DNA of 64,000 nt, taken from NCBI GenBank assembly GCA_034231615.1, contig CM067298.1, positions 2,733,834-2,797,833 on the forward strand, read 5' to 3'. The position numbers and the translations under genes were made by a program. How positions within the stretch are numbered: position 1 is the first letter of the stretch; each line of letters opens with the position of its first letter. This document shows positions 57,890-64,000 of the stretch, piece by piece. Origin of the DNA: Meghimatium bilineatum. Its lineage: Eukaryota; Mollusca; Gastropoda; Stylommatophora; Philomycidae. A model generated the notes under the pieces. That model had not been told where the DNA came from. It ran no database searches and was given only the letters and a program-made list of their open reading frames with translations.

Positions 57890-60492
57890 GGTACAGGGAG
57901 AAATACCAGGATCACACTTAATAAAGATAGAAACATTTTAACAGGTAAACATGCAGCTGATTACTTTGCAGATTCCTTTGCAGAAGACAATAACGTCAAA
58001 GTCAGCCCAGACAAACAACAGGAGGTTCGAGAGAACCAGCAAAACATTGGACAAGGTGAACCTATACCTGAAGTCATGGAGGCACCAATCACAATGAGAG
58101 AACTGGAGCATGCAATATCCAAATTGAAAATGAAAAAGTCCCCTGGAGCTGATGGAGTGTCCAATGAAATGATTAGAAACCTGGGAAGTGCAGCAAGAGC
58201 AAAGCTACTGCAGATCTTTAACATAAGCTGGTCCACAGGTAATGTACCACAGGCGTGGAGAGAAGCAATAATGATACCACTCCTCAAATCAGGAAAAGAT
58301 GGCAACACAGTCTCCAACTACAGGCCCATCAGCCTCACAAGCTGTCTATGTAAAACAATGGAACGCATTATCAATCTTAGGATGCAGTGGTACCTTGAAA
58401 GTGAAAACCTTCTGGTATCACAGCAAGCAGGTTTCAGACAGTGCTACTCTACTGAAGATCAGGCAACCTACCTCTCCCAAGAGATTGAGGATGCCTTCCA
58501 AGAAAAGAAACTGGTACTAGCAGCATGGATAGACCTCAGGAAAGCATTTGATAAGGTCTGGAAAGAAGGGCTCCTAAAGAAATTGCGAAATTGCAGGGTT
58601 AGCTCAAGAATGTACAAATGGGTAAAAGCATACCTGCATAATAGAAGAGCCAGGGTACAATTAGATGGGCGCAAGAGCAAGAAAGTTCTACTGCGTCATG
58701 GAGTCCCCCAGGGAGGAGTCCTGTCACCCACACTTTTCTTGGTTTACATCAATGACCTAGTTGCTGAACTACCACACGGGATCAAAGTGGCAATGTATGC
58801 TGACGACCTGGTGATCTGGTGCACGGAAGAACATGCAACAGTGGCCAGTAAACAAATACAAAGAGCTATCGATGCCCTAACCTTATGGGCTAATAGATGG
58901 TGCGTCAGCATTAACACAGATAAGTGCAGCACTACACTCTTTACCCTCTCACCAAAACAAAAAGCTGGTCAAATCAAGATAGATGGAAAGCTCTTGAAAG
59001 AAGACAAACAACCCACATACCTCGGAGTTACTTTTGATGATAAGCTGACATGGAAGCAGCACATAAACAAAGCAACAACAAAAGCCAGGAGGAAGCTAGC
59101 TATCCTGAGAAAACTAAGTGGAACCACATGGGGAGCCAGTGGAAATATACTCAGTAAAGTTTACCAGCAAGGCATAAGACCACACCTGGAATACGGTTCA
59201 GCTGCGTGGTGTCCTGCATCAAATACCACATTGCAAGATCTAGATAAAGTGCAAAACCAGGCACTTAGAATAATGTTGGGAGCAATGAAATCAACACCCA
59301 TAGCAGAGATGCAGAAAATGGGAAGAATGCAAACACTTGGCGAACGCAGAGACACAAAAGTACTAATTCAAGCAGAAAAGTTTCAGTGTATGCCAAGTCA
59401 TCCAATGAAGGAAAGATTCCAAAATCTAGCAATGGGACGACTGAAAAGGAGCAGCTTTATCCATCAAGCTAAACGACTCCGTAGACAACTTACAGACCTA
59501 CCTGAAGTTGACAGCCCCTTAAGGTCTGTACCAGAGCAAACCCCGTGGAGTGAAAGCCATGGAATGCCAATATACATTCAGACCCATGTGAAAGGAATAC
59601 TAAGCGAGGACGAACAGAACAGTGTGCAGCGAATGACAGTCACCCTCAGTTTCCTGGATGAGGAATATCCACAAGATATATGGGTCAGAGTGTACACAGA
59701 TGGGTCAGCACAGAATGCTGTGAGGAATGGAGGTGCAGGTGTATATATAGAATATCCACACAAGCCTAGAGATACAATCAGAACACCGACAGGAAAATTC
59801 TGCAATAATTATGATGCAGAAATCCAGGCAATTAGTGTAGCAGCTAAAAAACTGCTGAACTCCAACTCTGACCTACAGCCTGTGGTATTCCTGACAGATG
59901 CAAGGTCAGTGCTTCAAGCTCTCCAGTCTGGAAAACTAACAGACTTAAAAAAACTACTTAGCGAATTGTCTTACCAGTATAGGGTAACCATGCAGTGGAT
60001 ACCCTCTCACTGTGGAATACCAGGAAATGAAAAAGCAGACCAACTGGCTAAGTTAGGTGCTGCCGAAGACCAACCAGATATACCAATCACCTACCATCAG
60101 AAAAAACAGATGATAAAGTCAATAAGAAAGCCACAAACACCAACACAAGATGACTATCACAATATGAACAGATCAGAACAAGTTATAATTCTACGTCTCA
60201 GAACAGGACACAACCGACTCCGCAGTCACATGTATACAAAGTTCAAGATTGGCAACACGGCCATGTGTACATGTGGACAGGCAGCACAGAGTGCCAAACA
60301 TATACTTCAAGAGTGTTCTGAGCATGAAACGCTGAGGCAGACATATTGGCCAGAGGAAACAACACTGGAATCAAAGCTCTATGGGACACTGTATGAACTA
60401 CAAAAGACAGTGAGTTTTATTAAGGAGACAGAATTACAGATATAGACATGTTTCAAGTGAACGAAAGAAGAAGAAGAAGAAGAAGAAGAAGA
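57890..60492 (+). mobile_element. 5'-truncated I/Nimb-like LINE, recent insertion with 246-bp flanking duplication
   Basis: A 2603-bp insertion lies between two perfect copies of a 246-bp target sequence. It starts inside ORF2, in the linker before the RT, so endonuclease and ORF1 are lost. It ends with a short 3'UTR (gacatgtttcaagtgaacga) and an (AAG)n tail. Intact ORF and identical flanks indicate a young insertion. The element could not move by itself because it lacks its endonuclease. Confidence 0.88.
58076..60445 (+). CDS. LINE ORF2 fragment: reverse transcriptase and RNase H, uninterrupted
   Basis: 789 codons from the first ATG. The frame is open from the element edge (57890) and, by chance, from 57803 in the target duplication, so the ATG is not a natural start. 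RT blocks: SPGADGVSNEMIRNLG (near 22-37), YRPISLTSC, AAWIDLRKAFDKVW (catalytic Asp 153), GVPQGGVLSPTLF, and MYADDLVIW (Asp 243/244). PTYLGVTFDDKLTWKQH follows. RNase H residues are YTDGS (Asp 542), DAEIQA, LTDARSV and SHCGIPGNEKADQLAK. A CTCGQAAQSAKHILQEC motif is at 731-747. All catalytic positions are kept. RT plus RNase H and a GAA-type tail fit the I superfamily; databases often label such proteins jockey. Confidence 0.92.
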   Translation: MEAPITMRELEHAISKLKMKKSPGADGVSNEMIRNLGSAARAKLLQIFNISWSTGNVPQAWREAIMIPLLKSGKDGNTVSNYRPISLTSCLCKTMERIINLRMQWYLESENLLVSQQAGFRQCYSTEDQATYLSQEIEDAFQEKKLVLAAWIDLRKAFDKVWKEGLLKKLRNCRVSSRMYKWVKAYLHNRRARVQLDGRKSKKVLLRHGVPQGGVLSPTLFLVYINDLVAELPHGIKVAMYADDLVIWCTEEHATVASKQIQRAIDALTLWANRWCVSINTDKCSTTLFTLSPKQKAGQIKIDGKLLKEDKQPTYLGVTFDDKLTWKQHINKATTKARRKLAILRKLSGTTWGASGNILSKVYQQGIRPHLEYGSAAWCPASNTTLQDLDKVQNQALRIMLGAMKSTPIAEMQKMGRMQTLGERRDTKVLIQAEKFQCMPSHPMKERFQNLAMGRLKRSSFIHQAKRLRRQLTDLPEVDSPLRSVPEQTPWSESHGMPIYIQTHVKGILSEDEQNSVQRMTVTLSFLDEEYPQDIWVRVYTDGSAQNAVRNGGAGVYIEYPHKPRDTIRTPTGKFCNNYDAEIQAISVAAKKLLNSNSDLQPVVFLTDARSVLQALQSGKLTDLKKLLSELSYQYRVTMQWIPSHCGIPGNEKADQLAKLGAAEDQPDIPITYHQKKQMIKSIRKPQTPTQDDYHNMNRSEQVIILRLRTGHNRLRSHMYTKFKIGNTAMCTCGQAAQSAKHILQECSEHETLRQTYWPEETTLESKLYGTLYELQKTVSFIKETELQI

Positions 60493-60738
60493 AAGTAAGA
60501 AATAAATACGATTACGTGGCAGATGTCAAGCAAGAAATAATTACGATTAAGTGGAAAATGTCAAGTAAGCAATAAATATTACGTGTCAAATGAAAAGAAA
60601 AAACTTTAAAAACAATGCATAAAAACTTTTATAATTATATTTTACAAATAAGACAAATACATAGATTGGAAATGTCCACCACAGGGCATTTGTCAAGATA
60701 AAGACAAACACAAACTGGGAATATACCTTTTTTTTAAA
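60493..60738 (+). repeat. 246-bp direct duplication, right copy
   Basis: Begins directly after the LINE tail and ends in eight T and AAA, after which the locus continues aaacaatatttaaagaaag. Identical to 57644-57889 with no indel (constant offset of 2849). Confidence 0.9.
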
Positions 60739-60834
60739 AAACAATATTTAAAGAAAGTATGTAGAGATTTGCGAATCATGGACACTGAACAAGTCAACGG
60801 CAAAGAAAATAGCTGCCTTCAACAGGAGATGCTA

Positions 60835-62012
60835 CACAAAAATGTGGAGAATAACATGAACAGAGAAATGTGGAGAATACCATGGACAGAGAAATGTGGA
60901 GAATACCATGGACAGAGAAATGTGGAGAATACCATGAACAGAGAAATGTGGAGAATACCATGGACAGAGAAATGTGGAGAATACCATGAACAGAGAAATG
61001 TGGAGAATACCATGGACAGAGAAATGTGGAGAATACCATGGACAGAGAAATGTGGAGAATACCATGAACAGAGAAATGTGGAGAATAACATGAACAGAGA
61101 AATGTGGAGAATACCATGGACAGAGAAATGTGGAGAATACCATGAACAGAGAAATGTGGAGAATACCATGAACAGAGAAATGTGGAGAATACCATGAACA
61201 GAGAAATGTGAAGAATACCATGAACAGAGAAATGTGGAGAATACCATGGACAGAGAAATGTGGAGAATAAGATGGACAGAGAAATGTGGAGAATAAGATG
61301 GACAGAGAAATGTGGAGAATACCATGGACAGAGAAATGTGGAGAATACCATGGACAGAGAAATGTGGAGAATAAGATGGACAGAGAAATGTGGAGAATAA
61401 GATGGGCAGAGAAATGTGGAGAATACCATGGACAGAGAAATGTGGAGAATACCATGGACAGAGAAATGTGGAGAATAAGATGGACAGAGAAATGTGGAGA
61501 AAAAGATGAACAGAAAAATGTGGAGAATACCATGAACAGAGAAATGTGAAGAATACCATGAACAGAGAAATGTGGAGAATACCATGGACAGAGAAATGTG
61601 GAGAATAATATGGACAGAGAAATGTGGAGAATAAGATGGACAGAGAAATGTGGAGAATACCATGGACAGAGAAATGTGGAGAATACCATGGACAGAGAAA
61701 TGTGGAGAATAAGATGGACAGAGAAATGTGGAGAATAAGATGGACAGAGAAATGTGGAGAATAAGATGGTCAGAGAAATGTGGAGAATACCATGGACAGA
61801 GAAATGTGGAGAATACCATGGACAGAGAAATGTGGAGAATACCATGGACAGAGAAATGTGGAGAATACCATGAACAGAGAAATGTGGAGAATACCATGGA
61901 CAGAGAAATGTGGAGAATAACATGAACAGAGAAATGTGGAGAATACCATGGACAGAGAAATGTGGAGAATACCATGGACAGAGAAATGTGGAGAATAACA
62001 TGAACAGAGAAA
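60835..62012. repeat. Tandem repeat, 26-bp unit, about 45 copies
   Basis: The unit begins tggagaataccatggacaga. Variants at one site (ccatgg, ccatga, agatgg, acatga) are shuffled. 26 is not a multiple of 3, so three units make a 26-codon period, and several overlapping frames stay open (minus-strand frames of 418, 389 and 246 codons). None is a gene. Confidence 0.96.
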
Positions 62013-62074
62013 AATGTCACTAGTGCAGCTCCTTGTAGGAGTACAACCAAGTTACTTCATTGACTGAGTAATAA

Positions 62075-62292
62075 AGCTGTTCGCTCTGTGCTTAAGATGT
62101 CACGGGCTTGAATTCAGCTCTCGACGTTATCCAATGTAAAGTTGATTTTGTCCGATATCTCAGGGGATTACCGCTTGAAGCTACCGAGTTACGTGCTATG
62201 AGTGGTACTCTCAGAAGGCGGTGGGCAGCGTCGTTGAGAGGGACGGAGTACATATTGGTTAACTCGAGCACAATGAAGTCAATCTTCTACGC
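62075..62292 (+). mobile_element. SINE B copy (tRNA-derived head)
   Basis: It begins with a tRNA-like head (gctgttcgctctgtgcttaa, then box-B-like GGCTTGAATTC at about 62106). The body has gaagctaccgagttacgtgc, and the tail is gagcacaatgaagtcaatct. It is the cleanest of three copies. Confidence 0.78.
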
Positions 62293-62614
62293 TTTGTGAA
62301 TAGTATAACTGTTTTCTCCACGTTGATGTTGACAACATGGCAGATAGTTGATCCTGACCACATGGCAGATAGTTGATCTTGACCAAATGTAGATAGATTA
62401 ACTGAGATTTTTCTTTGCATGTTACTTGTGTCTTGAGTGAGAATATACCACAAACTCTTGATAGATGTGTTCAATCAGTAAATATAAAGTGATCTCATTG
62501 TGTGCCACAAGATCAACGCCCTCCCCAAACAGTAACTCTCTGATTAGGCCTGGCTCATAGCTTTGCCAAATTAAATAATGCTAAATAAAAATGAAATAAT
62601 GTTGGGAAATGTAC
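62293..62614. other. Unique DNA, no gene seen
   Basis: A small duplication (gaccacatggcagatagttgatc) is near 62330-62395. No other feature. Confidence 0.45.
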
Positions 62615-62860
62615 GAAGATCCAAACACAGGGCACAACTACAAACACAGGGCGCAACTACAAACACAGGGCGCAACTACAAACACAGGGCGCAACTACAA
62701 ACACAGGGCGCAACTACAAACACAGGGCGCAACTACAAACACAGGGCGCAACTACATACACATGGCACAAATACAAACACAGGGCAAACTACAAACGCAG
62801 GGCACACCTACAAACACAGGGCACAACTACAAACATAGGGCACAACTACAAACACACAAA
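62615..62860. repeat. Tandem repeat, about 19-bp unit, about 12 copies
   Basis: The unit is gcaactacaaacacagggc. The 84-86 codon open frames (TNTGRNYKHRAQ) are artefacts. Confidence 0.94.
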
Positions 62861-62894
62861 TAGAACCAAAACACATCATAGAAGAAGTACGTTC

Positions 62895-63180
62895 GGCAAT
62901 TATGTCTATATATTGTATTGTCTGTTCCACAAATGCTGTTAGGAGTCGTAGGGAGTTTATGTTTTCTGTCTGTGGCCATCTTTGTTACGTTTAGGTCGTG
63001 ATTTTTAACAGTCTCTCTGACTGAAACTTCCCATCTTGTTTTTGATATTCATATTGCCTTGTCAATTTTCTCTCTGCTGTTGTACGCCTGGATGGCTGGT
63101 TTGTGATGGTTCCATTCGCATAAGGTGTCCGAACCAGTTCATCTGCTGTCTTTCTATATATGGTTTGCATTTTCATTCTA
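62895..63180 (-). pseudogene. RTE-like LINE C-terminal remnant
   Basis: The minus strand reads IERQQMNWFGHLMRMEPSQT (near 63160-63100), like IKRQQIKWFSHASRLP at 8215 of this window. After a frame change it reads AIQAYNSREKIDKAI and then RWEVSVRETVKNHDLNVTKM. These match the end of RTE-like ORF2 proteins. There are stops and a frameshift, and no RT is present. Confidence 0.65.
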
Positions 63181-63639
63181 TCTTTTCATTCTAGCCTTTC
63201 TTATAAGTTTGTTTATATCTTTACAGGGCAAAATATGTCCACACTCATCCGCATCGCTGAGGATAGAATTCGCTGGAGAACTATGTGTGCTGAAGCATCC
63301 ATTGTGGTACCTCTACGACCCAGAAGGGTTCCGGGTTTATTGATTGATAGCCTTTCTCGTGCATTTCATGTCGCATGTTGTAATCTTTCTTATGAGTGTT
63401 TTCAGGGCAACTGTCTGGCAGTGGTAACATAATGTTGTAATAAAGATGGTGTTTATTATCTGTCGCTATTCACCATATTGTTTCTTTGCTGAGTTTTTTC
63501 AGCGTTTTAAAAATATGTTTTAGACCAGACTAATATCAGGATTTAGAACACACTAATGTCTCTGTTAACTAAACATCATAGAGAGCTACCAAATCTTTAC
63601 CTCAAGGCAAAAACATACAACAAATTTATTTATTAATGC
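63181..63639. other. Unique DNA, no gene seen
   Basis: No array or recognisable element. Short open frames at 63125-63432 do not match a family I know. Confidence 0.4.
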
Positions 63640-64000
63640 ATATACACACAAGATGAACTTACTCCTACAACATTCATTGGCACAGAGCAACTAGATCATG
63701 TCAGCAACTTTGAATATTTCTGGTCAACCATCAACATCACGTGCCATTGCTCAGCAGGAATGAGAAGATGAGAAAGAAACTAGCAATTGCCCACTAAAAC
63801 AATATATAAAAAACAAAAAACATCATAAATGAAAAATCTATAGCAAGGTGGAAATAGAAAAAAAAAAAGTTGCAACTATTAACAATCGATATTTTTTCTA
63901 GTGGCAACATATGGTTGTGAGACGTGGGCAATGACATCCGCATTGGTAAAGAAAGTATCGGCATTCGAAATGAAATGTTATAGAAAGGTCCTAGGAATAT
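63640..64000 (+). pseudogene. RTE-like LINE remnant, running off the right edge
   Basis: Frames read QLDHVSNFEYFWSTINIT (the FEYLGS block) near 63690 and, after divergent sequence, YGCETWAMTSALVKKVSAF then EMKCYRKVLGI at 63910-64000. This order is the RT thumb to C-terminal region of RTE/L1-like elements. It is frame-broken. Confidence 0.75.

Noticed and set aside
58076-60445. A functional, autonomous LINE
   Set aside because: RT and RNase H are intact, but the element begins inside the linker before the RT; endonuclease, ORF1 and 5'UTR promoter are absent.
60794-62050. 418-codon minus-strand protein
   Set aside because: It is the translation of a 26-bp array. Overlapping phases are equally open and the repeats vary without regard to frame.

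Overview
The window looks like animal nuclear DNA from a lophotrochozoan, most likely a gastropod mollusc. Three things point that way: the exon of a protostome-type Nkx6 homeobox gene, non-LTR retrotransposons of the I/Nimb-like and RTE-like kinds, and SINEs with tRNA-like heads or GAA tails. The species assignment is inference. Nothing resembles bacterial operon structure; almost all short open frames are by-products of tandem repeats.

Only one host gene is recognisable: exon 1 of Nkx6 on the minus strand (coding 12485-13004, consensus splice donor at 12484/12485). Its intron runs leftwards off the window, so 1-12484 is at least 12.4 kb of intron 1, and no homeobox exon is seen there. The 1.4 kb to the right (13161-14540) should hold its 5'UTR and promoter, including a CpG-richer stretch with two minus-strand CCAAT boxes.

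By my hand estimate about 40 percent of the window is tandem arrays, around fifty of them. Unit lengths cluster at 26-35 bp, and several arrays have higher-order structure. The largest are 35735-40850 (29-bp unit), 18875-20645 (28/12-bp composite), 23251-24960 (57 copies of a 30-mer), 28135-29815, 9025-10325 and 60835-62012.

Retroelements are the second component. (i) An I/Nimb-like LINE: a 5'-truncated copy with intact RT and RNase H at 57890-60492, flanked by a perfect 246-bp direct duplication; a shorter RNase H copy at 16775-17635; a minus-strand RT scrap at 10490-11060; and a decayed endonuclease-RT copy at 43915-46147. (ii) RTE-like LINE remnants at 7329-8470, 17835-18890, 30262-30610, 62895-63180 and 63640-64000. 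(iii) SINE family A with a GAA tail (full-length copy 34443-34719), tRNA-headed SINE family B (three copies) and one SINE C.

The most interesting pattern joins these components. SINE A copies have had internal segments amplified into minisatellites inside their own target-site duplications: 3652-4099 and the 2.9-kb inflated SINE at 23118-25975, with a similar case at 42098-42416. Different segments and unit lengths were amplified in different copies. The remaining unique islands (13.2-14.5, 20.7-21.9, 30.6-31.6, 33.0-34.4, 51.4-52.7 and 55.2-57.1 kb) show no recognisable genes and are candidates for regulatory DNA.
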